Positions 8,713-17,076 of a DNA stretch of 64,000 nucleotides are shown in pieces; within the stretch, counting starts at the first letter, position 1; each line of letters starts with the position of its first letter. The notes below the pieces were generated by a model. That model worked only from the letters and a program-made list of their open reading frames with translations. It was not told the origin of the DNA and did not search any database. The DNA is from Dethiosulfovibrio russensis (GTDB lineage Bacteria > Synergistota > Synergistia > Synergistales > Dethiosulfovibrionaceae), in the NCBI RefSeq assembly GCF_021568855.1, contig NZ_JAKGUG010000005.1, forward strand, positions 186,001-250,000, in the 5' to 3' direction. A program made the translations under genes and the position numbers.

Positions 8713-10638
8713 ATGAGGCTGGCGAAAGCGGTCGCCCTCTTTATTCTGGGGCTCTTTCTCTGTGCTATGCCGATCGAGGCGGCGGAGGTCATATCCGATT
8801 TCCGAAGCGACGTATCCGTCGAGATAGACGGTACCGTCAAGGTGACGGAGACCATATCGGTAGTAGCGGAAGGCCGTAACATAAAGAGAGGAATATTCAG
8901 GGACTTCCCCACCGTCTACGAGAGACCCGAAGGAGGAACCGTGACGGTCCCCTTCGAGGTGAGCGAGGTGACGAGAGACGGAAGACCCGAGAAGTGGAGT
9001 ACCGAGGCACTGTCCAACGGAGTCAGGGTAAAGATAGGGGACCCGGATCACCTTCTATCCAGGGGGGAACACCGCTACACGATATGTTACACGACCGCCC
9101 GTCAGATAGGCTTTTACGAGGAATACGACGAGCTATACTGGAACGTCACGGGGAACGGCTGGATCTTCCCCATAGAAAAGGCCTCCTGCACCGTAAACCT
9201 CCCGGAAGGGGCCAAGATACTCCAGACCGGAGCCTGGACCGGGATACAGGGATCGAAGGACAGACACGCCGTCATGGAGGCGGAGGGAGGCGAGGCATCC
9301 TTCGCCATCACCAGACCCTTAGCTCCGAGGGAAGGGCTTACCATAGCCCTGTCCTGGCCTAAGGGAATCGTAGCTCCTCCGGCTAAAAACGCCTATTTCA
9401 TGACCGATCACGGTCTTGAACTGGCGTTCGGAGGGACCGCCTTGATCGGTCTACTCTACTTCTTCTGGGCCTGGTTGAAGGTCGGCAAAGACCCTAAGAA
9501 GGGCATCGTCGTCCCGAGGTTTCTGCCTCCCGATGGCATGTCTCCCGCTGCTGTAAGACAGCTGTCCATAATGGGCTTCGACGGCAGGTCCTTTTCCTCC
9601 GCCATAATATCCCTGGCGGTAAAGGGGTATCTGGTGATATCCGAGGAGGAGGGCTTCTTCAAAAAGTACAAGATAACGAAGACCTCTAAAGACAGGCGAA
9701 AGGGAGCCCTTCCTCCGGAGGAGAAAAGACTGTTCGACACCCTGCTGGGCAGCAGGGAAAGCATCCTGCTGAAACAGGAAAATCACGAAACCCTGGGAGC
9801 GGCGAAGGAAGCCCTTTCGGACAGTCTTAACGCCGAATACGGAAGGCTCTACGATAACAACCTCGGCTACGGGATAATAGGGGTGCTGATCATGACGGCC
9901 ATACTGGTTCCGTCGTTCTTCCTGTTCGGAAGAGGAGAAGAAGAGATCTTCTTCGGACTGGGGGTAACCGTGGCCACATTGGTCATGGGCTTCATGGTCA
10001 TGGGCTTGGTCAAAAACCTGCGAAGAACATGGAGGGAGAACTCCGGCTTCAAGGCCTTCTTCAAGATCCTGATAAAAACGCTGGGATTGCTTCTGATGCT
10101 TTTCTTGATGCTGATGGCCATCTCTCTGGCCTTCTACGTACTCTCGCCCATATGCGCCATGACCATGCCCATAATAGCCTTCATACCGGTGTTCTTTATT
10201 CCCATACTGAGGGCACCTACCAAAGAGGGCAGGATCCTGATGGACGAGATAGAGGGATTCTCCATGTACGTCAAGGTTACGGAGGAAGATCGCCTCAACC
10301 TCCTGAACCCTCCGGAGAGGACCCCCGAGCTGTTCGAGAGGTACCTGCCCTACGCCCTGGCTCTGGGACTGGAGCAAAAATGGGGAGAGAAGTTCGCATC
10401 GGTGCTCTCCTCCGTCGATTCAGGAGACGGCGGATATAACCCGACGTGGTACGTGGGATCCGCTCCTCTGTACGCAGCAGGAATGGGAGATTTCGCGTCC
10501 TCCCTGGGATCCTCCTTCTCGGACGCGATCTCCTCGGCCTCTACCGCCCCGGGATCGGAGTCCGCCTTTTCCGGAGGCGGAGGTGGCGGTGGTTCTGCTG
10601 GCGGAGGCGGAGGCGGTGGAGGTGGCGGCGGCTGGTAG
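8713..10638 (+). CDS. DUF2207 domain membrane protein with Gly-rich tail
   Basis: About 641 residues. The start is chosen at ATG 8713 because TGAGGT lies 6 bases upstream; ATG 8701 is also possible. A signal peptide ([19 protein letters not shown]) leads into the extracytoplasmic DUF2207 domain ([30 protein letters not shown]). A transmembrane segment near residue 240 follows, then a cytoplasmic part, further helices ([18 protein letters not shown] and others), and a C-terminal tail of almost pure glycine ending in Trp. That tail matches the family pattern. DUF2207 proteins pair with LemA; their function is unknown but probably concerns the envelope. It is cotranscribed with lemA. Confidence 0.88.
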   Translation: MRLAKAVALFILGLFLCAMPIEAAEVISDFRSDVSVEIDGTVKVTETISVVAEGRNIKRGIFRDFPTVYERPEGGTVTVPFEVSEVTRDGRPEKWSTEALSNGVRVKIGDPDHLLSRGEHRYTICYTTARQIGFYEEYDELYWNVTGNGWIFPIEKASCTVNLPEGAKILQTGAWTGIQGSKDRHAVMEAEGGEASFAITRPLAPREGLTIALSWPKGIVAPPAKNAYFMTDHGLELAFGGTALIGLLYFFWAWLKVGKDPKKGIVVPRFLPPDGMSPAAVRQLSIMGFDGRSFSSAIISLAVKGYLVISEEEGFFKKYKITKTSKDRRKGALPPEEKRLFDTLLGSRESILLKQENHETLGAAKEALSDSLNAEYGRLYDNNLGYGIIGVLIMTAILVPSFFLFGRGEEEIFFGLGVTVATLVMGFMVMGLVKNLRRTWRENSGFKAFFKILIKTLGLLLMLFLMLMAISLAFYVLSPICAMTMPIIAFIPVFFIPILRAPTKEGRILMDEIEGFSMYVKVTEEDRLNLLNPPERTPELFERYLPYALALGLEQKWGEKFASVLSSVDSGDGGYNPTWYVGSAPLYAAGMGDFASSLGSSFSDAISSASTAPGSESAFSGGGGGGGSAGGGGGGGGGGGW

Positions 10639-10647
10639 ACGCAAGAG

Positions 10648-10675
10648 AGAGGGCGGGGATCACTCCCCGCCCTCT
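10648..10675. terminator. Shared hairpin between convergent DUF2207 and histidine kinase genes
   Basis: A 12-bp GC-rich stem (AGAGGGCGGGGA / TCCCCGCCCTCT, 4-base loop) lies between the convergent stops and overlaps the last codons of the kinase gene. The T tract is weak on both sides. Confidence 0.6.
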
Positions 10676-12777
10676 TCGTTCAAAAACCTCAAAGCTTCCT
10701 CGAAACGATATTCCTCTATCATCAGGCCTACCCTCTCGGCATCCTCCAGGGACAGATCACCTCGATCGACCATCTCCTCTAGAGCCAACCTGGACTCTCG
10801 AGGACGATGTCCTAAGAGGGATTCCTCGAGGGAGCAGACTATACGGACCGGCTTGAAATCCCTGCTCCGGCCGGAATCTTCCAACACCGAGTCGGACCCT
10901 TCAAAACTGCTGCCGCCGTATTCCTCCTTGAACAGAGGTAAATACAGAGAAAAGGTGGTTCCTTTTCTCTCCTCCGTTTCTATGGACAGACCTCCTCCGT
11001 GGGATCGAACTATACCGAAGACCTCCGGCAACCCCATGCCTATCGAGTTCATCTTGGTGGAGAAAAAGGGCTCCATTATCCTGGAAAGATCGCTTCTTCG
11101 AATTCCCGAACCGTGATCCTCCACCGATATGCGGATGTAATCGCCCGGGGAAGGGTCTCCCAACAGATCCGCACAGCTTTCCTCGTTCAGACGGGCGAAA
11201 CCGGTGTAAACTGTGACGGCGTCTCCATCGGGGTCGGCCTCCTTGGCGTTCAGCATCAAGTTCATGAACGCGTTGTACAGCTGCCCCTCGTCGCCCAGTA
11301 CCCGACCGATAGGGGCCTTCAGATAAAGTTTGACTTCGGGGCCCTCTTCGAATCCGTGGGAAAAAAGGCCCCGCAGTTTCAATAAAACGTCGTGTACGTC
11401 CACCGGGCAGAAATCCACATCTCCCTTTTTGGAAAACGCCAAAAGCTTTCTTATGAGCGATAAAGCCCTTTCGGAAACGTCGATGATCCTGCTCCCTATG
11501 ACCCTGGCCGAAGGATCGCTGGAATCCTCTCGAAGGGTCTCGCCGTAGCCGGAGACGGCCTGAAAATAGGCCAAGAAATCGTTGGAGATCCCCCCGGTGA
11601 GCTCTCCGAGAGAACGGAGCTTCTCCGTCTGTCGGATAAGTCTCTCCAGCCTTCTCTCCTCGGTGATATCCCTGATCAGAAGGGCGAACTGCCCCTCTTC
11701 CGGCGAGAACACCACCACATCCCAGACCGTTCCCTTTTCGAGAGAGGAATGGACGAACCTCTTCGACTCTCCGGAAGTAGCTATCGAATGGTACAGATCG
11801 AAAAGAAGAAAATCCTCACCGGGAAACAACTCCAAGGCGGTTTTCCCTACGAGTTCCTTCCTTTCTTTCCCGGTCAACTTCTCGTAGGCCCTATTGACCT
11901 CCAATAGTCTATAGTTCCACGGCTTGCCCTCTTCGTCCGTCATTATCTCGTTAAGAGAAATGGCGTCCACAAGGTTATCGAACAGCGATTCGTATCTTTT
12001 CTCGGCAAATCGCACTCTGCTGGAAGCCCTGACTTTATCCGAAAGATCTCTCACGACCGTCATCACTACGGGATAATCCCAAAGGGGTATAACCCTGGCC
12101 GACAGCTCCGCCGGAAAGATCCGGCCATCCTCTCTCAAGAGATCCAGAGTAAGCAGCAGCTCCCCTTCTTCCAGAAGCCTGTCGAACATACCCTCCGCCT
12201 CGTCCCTGGACCTGGAATCCACCACATCTATAACAGGACGACCGACCAGATCCTCTCTGGGAAACCCCAACATGCGACAAAAACTGTCGTTGACCTCCGA
12301 TATCCTGTTCGGCATGTCCGAACGGATGGTACCGCTTATGAAAGCCCCGTCGCCCATGGAGTTGAAAAGCTGCCAGTATTTCTTCTCGCTCTCCCAATTG
12401 GACTCCTCTGCCCTCTTCCTCATTGAGATATCCCTCAAGAACATGAGGGTTCCTCCCCCCTCATCGGGTTTCATCGGGAATATCTCTATGTCTACCGGGG
12501 CCGAAGATCCATCTTTTCTAAGAAACCGTTCCTCTCCCACCACTACATGTCTGGTGGCGGCGTTGGGGATCCTCTCCCAGAGAACGGGCCTGTCGTCGGG
12601 ATGTATAAGATCGAGCAGGGGACGACCGACTATGGCTTCCTGATCCTCGTAACCGAGGATGCTGATGGCCTTTTTATTGGCAAACGAGATCCTGTCGCCA
12701 TCGTAGACCAACAGCCCATAGAGCACGGAGTCCAGTATGGAAAAACACATCTCGTCGTGGGGGAAAGGCAGAGCCAT
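10660..12777 (-). CDS. Multi-PAS sensor histidine kinase-like protein with Asn in place of the phospho-acceptor His
   Basis: 705 residues, no transmembrane segment, so a cytosolic sensor. Three PAS domains sit near residues 10-120, 130-245 and 255-375 (GYEDQEAIVGRPLLDLIHPDD; GFPREDLVGRPVIDVVD; TGKERKELVGKTALELFPG). The dimerisation region reads LGELTGGISNDFLAYF, where families of this type have AHDF; AAC at 11581-11583 encodes Asn399 at the His position. The HATPase_c domain looks intact: N-box NAFMNLMLNAKEA, G1 VEDHGSGI, FSTK and G2 GMGLPEV. An uncharacterised tail of about 95 residues follows. No response regulator is adjacent. It may be a pseudokinase or scaffold. GGAGGT precedes the start. 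Confidence 0.88.
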   Translation of the reverse strand: MALPFPHDEMCFSILDSVLYGLLVYDGDRISFANKKAISILGYEDQEAIVGRPLLDLIHPDDRPVLWERIPNAATRHVVVGEERFLRKDGSSAPVDIEIFPMKPDEGGGTLMFLRDISMRKRAEESNWESEKKYWQLFNSMGDGAFISGTIRSDMPNRISEVNDSFCRMLGFPREDLVGRPVIDVVDSRSRDEAEGMFDRLLEEGELLLTLDLLREDGRIFPAELSARVIPLWDYPVVMTVVRDLSDKVRASSRVRFAEKRYESLFDNLVDAISLNEIMTDEEGKPWNYRLLEVNRAYEKLTGKERKELVGKTALELFPGEDFLLFDLYHSIATSGESKRFVHSSLEKGTVWDVVVFSPEEGQFALLIRDITEERRLERLIRQTEKLRSLGELTGGISNDFLAYFQAVSGYGETLREDSSDPSARVIGSRIIDVSERALSLIRKLLAFSKKGDVDFCPVDVHDVLLKLRGLFSHGFEEGPEVKLYLKAPIGRVLGDEGQLYNAFMNLMLNAKEADPDGDAVTVYTGFARLNEESCADLLGDPSPGDYIRISVEDHGSGIRRSDLSRIMEPFFSTKMNSIGMGLPEVFGIVRSHGGGLSIETEERKGTTFSLYLPLFKEEYGGSSFEGSDSVLEDSGRSRDFKPVRIVCSLEESLLGHRPRESRLALEEMVDRGDLSLEDAERVGLMIEEYRFEEALRFLNEEGGE

Positions 12778-12829
12778 ATGGAGACCTCCTTTTACAAAAG
12801 TTCAATTCCATATTTTTTATGAATAAGGG

Positions 12830-12858
12830 TTGACAGGTTCACACCCGAGGTATATCAT
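12830..12858 (+). promoter_or_regulatory. Consensus sigma-70 promoter for the 49-residue protein
   Basis: TTGACA (12830-12835) and TATCAT (12853-12858) have a 17-base spacer. Transcription would start near 12865, giving a leader of about 48 bases. Confidence 0.75.
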
Positions 12859-12912
12859 AAACTCAACTTCAAGAACGGCATCAAAATAAACTACATTAAG
12901 GAGGAACGGACC

Positions 12913-13062
12913 ATGTGGAATAAGGACGACTGCGGGAACTGGTATCCCCTGATGAGCTCGGTAAGCGAGATCGAATCGGCGTCTTCTCTGTGGGACAAGG
13001 ACAGCGAGGGGAACTGGTATCTCCGAAGAGTCGTCCAGGAAAGCGCCGTTTCGGTTAAATGA
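12913..13062 (+). CDS. Small 49-residue protein with a duplicated WxKDxxGNWY motif
   Basis: ATG at 12913 is preceded by AAGGAGGAAC and lies downstream of a consensus promoter. The frame closes at TGA 13060-13062, 20 bases before a perfect terminator hairpin. The product has two related segments, MWNKDDCGNWYPL at the N terminus and LWDKDSEGNWYLR about 26 residues later, so it arose by internal duplication. The DKDSEGN phrase resembles the start of an EF-hand-type metal loop, but the unit is too short to call one. No signal peptide or membrane helix. It is monocistronic. I know no family for it; promoter, ribosome site, frame and terminator together make it a real gene. Confidence 0.75.
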   Translation: MWNKDDCGNWYPLMSSVSEIESASSLWDKDSEGNWYLRRVVQESAVSVK

Positions 13063-13081
13063 TCCGTAAAAATATAAACGC

Positions 13082-13114
13082 AGGACGGGACCTTTAAAGG
13101 TCCCGTCCTTTTTT
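13082..13114 (+). terminator. Intrinsic terminator of the 49-residue protein gene
   Basis: Perfect 11-bp stem AGGACGGGACC / GGTCCCGTCCT with a TTTAAA loop, followed directly by a run of Ts. It ends at the last codon of the convergent RNase H gene. Confidence 0.9.
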
Positions 13115-13701
13115 CAGGGCGTGAACCCCGCATCTCTACAGATTTTGAGGTGAACACAGTCGCCTCTGGAGGCGAACTCCTCGCAGCTGCACCGAAGACG
13201 GGGCAGATCTACGAAATACCGTCCATCTCCGTCGGAGAAGACGACTATCTCCACCACCGCCTGAGAGGACGTCTCGTCCTTCCCGGAGGAAACGTCGTCC
13301 GAAGGAGCCAGGCCGTCCATGGCGAGGTTGGCCATGCGGTCCGCCTCGGAGTTATCCTTCCTGGGAACCCAGCGGAACCTCACCGACAGGCCCTTAGCCA
13401 ATGCGTTGAACTCCTCGGCCAGAACGCCCAGCCTCGGCTCCTTTATCTTCCAGGCTCCCGAGAGCTGGTTGATCACCAGCTTGCTGTCTCCACAGAGCTC
13501 TATCTCGTTCAAGCCACGACGGACTACCTCTTTAAGAGCCAATATGGCCGCCATGTATTCCGCCTCGTTGTTGGTCCTCTCTCCCAGGGGCTCTGCCCCC
13601 CTCCATATGAGACGTCCTCCGTCGTCGTACAGGGCCGCCCCCGCTCCGGCTACGCCGGGGTTGCCTCGAGAACCGCCGTCGAAATGGGCTTTCCAGGCCA
13701 T
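13114..13701 (-). CDS. rnhA: RNase HI-type ribonuclease with C-terminal SWIM zinc finger
   Basis: 195 residues. Residues 1-130 are a bacterial/archaeal-type RNase HI: DGGSRGNPG (Asp8), NNEAEYMA (Glu), CGDSKLVI (Asp) and NSEADRMAN (Asp) supply the four catalytic acids that cut RNA in RNA-DNA hybrids. There is no N-terminal hybrid-binding domain. The C terminus, after a short acidic linker, has RCSCEEF...GDCVHLK, the CxC...CxH pattern of a SWIM zinc finger, which probably adds nucleic-acid or protein binding. It is one base downstream of rlmN on the same strand and probably in one operon. The SWIM fusion is unusual for rnhA. Confidence 0.88.
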   Translation of the reverse strand: MAWKAHFDGGSRGNPGVAGAGAALYDDGGRLIWRGAEPLGERTNNEAEYMAAILALKEVVRRGLNEIELCGDSKLVINQLSGAWKIKEPRLGVLAEEFNALAKGLSVRFRWVPRKDNSEADRMANLAMDGLAPSDDVSSGKDETSSQAVVEIVVFSDGDGRYFVDLPRLRCSCEEFASRGDCVHLKICRDAGFTP

Positions 13702-13702
13702 C

Positions 13703-14728
13703 TCAGCCTCTCTTTCCTCTGAGCTGTCCGCAGGCGGCGTCTATATCGGTTCCCTTTTCCTTCCTCAGTTCGACCTCCAGCCCCAGTTCTCTCAAGGTCG
13801 CCATAAAGGGGTTTATTCTGCTGGCCGAGGGTCTGCCGTAACGGTCGACTACCGGGTTGTAGGGAATCAGGTTTATGTACACGTCCAGGTCGGACAGAAG
13901 AGCGGCTATCTCATAGGCCATGGAGGGCTCGTCGTTGATCCTCTTGAGCAGAACGTACTCCACCGTGATCCTGTTACCGGTCTTTTTCTGGAACTCCTGA
14001 AGGGCCTCTACCACCTGCCCCAGGGGATAACGCTCGTTGACCGGCATGAGCTTCGAGCGAATCTGGTCGTTCGGAGCGTGCAGGGAAAAGGAGAGTCTAA
14101 CGTCGAGCCCCGAATCGGCCAAGGCCAGAATTCCCGGGACTACCCCGGCGGTCGATATGGTTATCCTCCTGATTCCCATCCCTCTCATCTTGGGATGGTT
14201 AAGGATTTCGATAGCCTTCTTTACATTCTCCCAGTTTAGCAGAGGCTCTCCCATCCCCATGAAGACTACGTTCTTTATGTCCTGCCCCAGCCAGGATTCC
14301 ATCGCCAGAAAATGTCCCACTATCTCTCCCACGGTGAGGTTCCGAACGAAACCCTGTCTTCCGGTAGCGCAGAAATCGCACCTGAGGGGACATCCCACCT
14401 GGGTGGAAAGACAGGCGGTATGGTGGTTGCCGTGATCCATCAGAACCGACTCCACCTCCTGACCGTCGAGAAAACGCCACAGGAACTTTACCGTTCCGTC
14501 CGAAGATTTCTGTACGTCCACGGCGAAGGGCGGCTGGACGTACAGATGCCCCTCCAGCTTCGAACGAAGTTCCTTGGAAAGATTAGTCATCCTGTGTATA
14601 TCGAAAACCTTTTTCCCGTATATCCATTGACAGAGCTGATCCGCTCTGTAGGACGGCTCTCCCGTCTCGTCGACGAAATTCCGCCACTCATCGTAATTGA
14701 ACTCTAGACCGTAGGTCATATCCGACAT
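13703..14728 (-). CDS. rlmN: 23S rRNA (adenine2503-C2)-methyltransferase RlmN
   Basis: 341 residues from ATG 14728, preceded by TGAGGAGGAACACC; a TTG at 14743 falls inside that ribosome site and is rejected. Radical-SAM enzyme that methylates A2503 of 23S rRNA (and A37 of some tRNAs). The CxxxCxxC cluster motif is CPLRCDFC. The C-terminal catalytic Cys is in AACGQLRG. MGMGEPLLNW is the SAM-binding GGEP-like segment. Family-typical length. It sits upstream of the RNase H gene with a one-base gap, so both are RNA-related genes in one transcript. Confidence 0.96.
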   Translation of the reverse strand: MSDMTYGLEFNYDEWRNFVDETGEPSYRADQLCQWIYGKKVFDIHRMTNLSKELRSKLEGHLYVQPPFAVDVQKSSDGTVKFLWRFLDGQEVESVLMDHGNHHTACLSTQVGCPLRCDFCATGRQGFVRNLTVGEIVGHFLAMESWLGQDIKNVVFMGMGEPLLNWENVKKAIEILNHPKMRGMGIRRITISTAGVVPGILALADSGLDVRLSFSLHAPNDQIRSKLMPVNERYPLGQVVEALQEFQKKTGNRITVEYVLLKRINDEPSMAYEIAALLSDLDVYINLIPYNPVVDRYGRPSASRINPFMATLRELGLEVELRKEKGTDIDAACGQLRGKRG

Positions 14729-14812
14729 GGTGTTCCTCCTCAAAAAATAAACCTCTTAATACCCCCCATTGTAACCTACATGGACGGAAGATAGCGAAAA
14801 AAAACGATCCCG

Positions 14813-14841
14813 TTGCAAAAACCCTACCGGCATGCTATGAA
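14813..14841 (+). promoter_or_regulatory. Possible promoter for the ZIP transporter
   Basis: TTGCAA (14813-14818) and TATGAA (14836-14841), 17-base spacer. A second candidate -10, TATATT preceded by TGTG, follows about 10 bases later. Confidence 0.4.
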
Positions 14842-14886
14842 TATCTGTGTATATTTTCTTTAGAAAAGAGAGGTGACCTCTACGAT

Positions 14887-15696
14887 ATGGAAAGTTTCGT
14901 TCAACTGCATCCGGTGCTTCAGGCACTTATAGGGACCCTCTTCACCTGGGGAATGACCGCCGCTGGGTCCGGGATGGTGTACGTAAGCAAGGAACCGGGG
15001 CAAAAGACCCTGGACGTCATGCTGGGCTTCGCGGCGGGAGTTATGATAGCCGCCAGCTACTGGTCCCTTCTGGCTCCGGCGATAGAGATGTCCGAGGACA
15101 TGGGGGTTCCCGGCTGGATTCCGGCAGCAGTGGGTTTTCTGGCCGGAGGCGGCGTCCTGAGGCTTGTGGACCGATATCTGCCCCACCTGCACCTAGGACT
15201 TCCGACCGACGAAGCGGAGGGCGTACAGACCAGATGGAAAAGAACCACCCTGCTGGTACTGGCCATAACCCTGCACAATATACCGGAAGGCCTGGCGGTT
15301 GGAGTGGCTTTCGGCGCAGTGGCTTACGGTCTCCCCTCTGCCACCCTGGCCGGAGCGATAGCTCTCGCCCTGGGAATAGGCATACAGAACTTCCCCGAGG
15401 GCATGGCGGTGTCCCTGCCTCTCAGAAGGGAGGGACTCTCCCAGAGAAAGAGTTTCCTCTACGGTCAGCTATCCGGCGTGGTCGAGCCCATCGCAGGGGT
15501 GATCGGAGCCGCCATAGTGGGAATATCCAGGCCGATCCTTCCCTACGCTCTGGCCTTCGCCGCCGGAGCCATGATATTCGTGGTGGTGGAGGAGGTCATT
15601 CCGGAATCTCAGCAGAGCGGAAACGGCGACCTGGCAACGATGGGAGTCATGCTGGGATTCACCGTTATGATGATCCTCGACGTGGCTTTGGGCTAG
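14887..15696 (+). CDS. ZIP family divalent metal transporter
   Basis: 269 residues, about eight transmembrane helices. The metal-binding helices carry HNIPEGLAVGVAFG and NFPEGMAVSLPLRREG, the paired histidine/glutamate motifs of ZupT/ZIP proteins that import zinc and other divalent ions into the cytoplasm. A His-containing loop (YLPHLHLGLP) lies between helices 3 and 4, as usual. The next gene begins 5 bases after its stop, so it is probably cotranscribed with the NlpC/P60 enzyme. The exact metal is not deducible. Confidence 0.9.
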   Translation: MESFVQLHPVLQALIGTLFTWGMTAAGSGMVYVSKEPGQKTLDVMLGFAAGVMIAASYWSLLAPAIEMSEDMGVPGWIPAAVGFLAGGGVLRLVDRYLPHLHLGLPTDEAEGVQTRWKRTTLLVLAITLHNIPEGLAVGVAFGAVAYGLPSATLAGAIALALGIGIQNFPEGMAVSLPLRREGLSQRKSFLYGQLSGVVEPIAGVIGAAIVGISRPILPYALAFAAGAMIFVVVEEVIPESQQSGNGDLATMGVMLGFTVMMILDVALG

Positions 15697-15700
15697 CAGG

Positions 15701-17020
15701 ATGAGGGTAAAAAACGTTCGATTTGCCGCCGTGGCCACGGTCCTTCTGTGCCTCCATCTCCCAGCCTGGGGACTCGGAGGCATAGAGGGGATACCACAGT
15801 CTCCGATGTATCACGCCGTCTCCCAGACGGATCGACCGATAATACCAAAAGAAATTCAACAGAGACAATACGAAATACTCAAGACACGCTTTCACTCTCC
15901 CTGGGACCAGAACGAGCCGAGAGAAGCCCAAGAGGTTATCCTATGGGCTCTGGACCGTTACTGTCAAGACAGAATATACGGCGAAAACCTCTCCCCTCGC
16001 ACCGACGAATGGAAAAAGAGGATGGCCGAATCTTGCCGGGTCGACTCGGTCGGAGAGCTGGGCACGAGGGCAGTCTCCTTGAGGGAGACATCCTTGAGGC
16101 TGCTCCCTACGAAATCACCCGCCTTTCTGTCTCCCGACCTGCCGGGAGAGGGCTACCCCTTCGACTACCTACAAAACAGCCTGGTCCACGCCGGAGAACC
16201 TCTCTACCTGTCTCACCTCTCCGAAGACGGACTTTGGGGCTGGTGCGACACGTCCTACGCCTCAGGATGGGTGAACATGGCCGACCTGGCGACGGTGAAC
16301 GACGAACTGGCGACGAGATGGAGATCCCTGGAACTGGCGGCAGTAGTGAGGGAAGACGTCGTTCTGGCATATCGCGGTAGATCGCTCTTCGAGGCCAAGA
16401 TAGGAACGCTGCTGCCGATGAAATCCAGAGGGGCAACCACTATTATCGTAGAGGTGCCAAGGGCAAGGCCGGACGGGGTCGCCTCGTCCATCGAGCTGAG
16501 GATACCCATGACCTCCGTGTCCCCGGCTCCACTATCCCCCAACGCCTGGACCGCCGCGGCCCTGGCGGAGCAGTTGATGAACGAGCCCTACGGTTGGGGA
16601 GGCTTCCTGAAAAACCGAGATTGCAGCGCCACCACCAGGGATCTTATGTTACCCCTCGGCATCTGGTTGCCCAGAAACTCAAAAGCTCAGGCCAAAGAGG
16701 GAAAGGTCATATCCCTTGAAGGAATGTCCAGAGAGAAAAAGTTAAAGACGATCTCTAGAGAGGGAGTACCGTTTTTCTCCCTGATAGGCCAGCCCGGACA
16801 CATAATGCTCTACGTGGGAACCTATAGGGGGAAACCCTTGATACTTCACGACATGTGGGGAATAAGGACCGAGAGAAAAGGCAGTGAAGGACGGTATATA
16901 GTGGGCAAAACGGTGATATCCACACTGGACCTGGGAGAGGACCTTCCGGACCACGTCCCGGGCAAACTGATACTGGACCGAATCGACAGATTGACGATTC
17001 CATGGCTTCCCGAAACATAA
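15701..17020 (+). CDS. Exported SH3 and NlpC/P60 domain peptidoglycan hydrolase
   Basis: 439 residues with a signal peptide (RFAAVATVLLCLHLPAWG). An N-terminal stabilising region of about 100 residues is followed by SH3-like domains (YLSHLSEDGLWGWCDTSYASGWV, residues about 165-200) and a C-terminal NlpC/P60 domain. The nucleophile is Cys308 in NRDCSATTRDLM and the His is in QPGHIMLYVG. Such enzymes cut the D-Glu to diamino acid bond in cell-wall peptides in the periplasm. That links it to the dipeptide epimerase operon at the other end of the window, which handles L-Ala-D-Glu-like products (inference). Confidence 0.88.
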   Translation: MRVKNVRFAAVATVLLCLHLPAWGLGGIEGIPQSPMYHAVSQTDRPIIPKEIQQRQYEILKTRFHSPWDQNEPREAQEVILWALDRYCQDRIYGENLSPRTDEWKKRMAESCRVDSVGELGTRAVSLRETSLRLLPTKSPAFLSPDLPGEGYPFDYLQNSLVHAGEPLYLSHLSEDGLWGWCDTSYASGWVNMADLATVNDELATRWRSLELAAVVREDVVLAYRGRSLFEAKIGTLLPMKSRGATTIIVEVPRARPDGVASSIELRIPMTSVSPAPLSPNAWTAAALAEQLMNEPYGWGGFLKNRDCSATTRDLMLPLGIWLPRNSKAQAKEGKVISLEGMSREKKLKTISREGVPFFSLIGQPGHIMLYVGTYRGKPLILHDMWGIRTERKGSEGRYIVGKTVISTLDLGEDLPDHVPGKLILDRIDRLTIPWLPET

Positions 17021-17021
17021 G

Positions 17022-17050
17022 TTGACATTTTTACTCCAAGAAGATATAAA
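17022..17050 (+). promoter_or_regulatory. Near-consensus promoter for the purine permease operon
   Basis: TTGACA (17022-17027), 17-base spacer, TATAAA (17045-17050). Placed directly after the NlpC/P60 stop, it separates the two transcripts. Confidence 0.75.
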
Positions 17051-17076
17051 GTAAGCTATATCGTCTTTGGAGGGAG

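Noticed and set aside
9451-10377. 308-codon minus-strand frame inside the DUF2207 gene
   Set aside because: Gln/His/Tyr-rich antisense shadow; the plus-strand frame has signal peptide, membrane helices and family motifs.
10570-10635. GGA/GGC repeat tract that could be a DNA tandem repeat
   Set aside because: It encodes the glycine-rich C-terminal tail normal for DUF2207 proteins, so no separate repeat element is needed.
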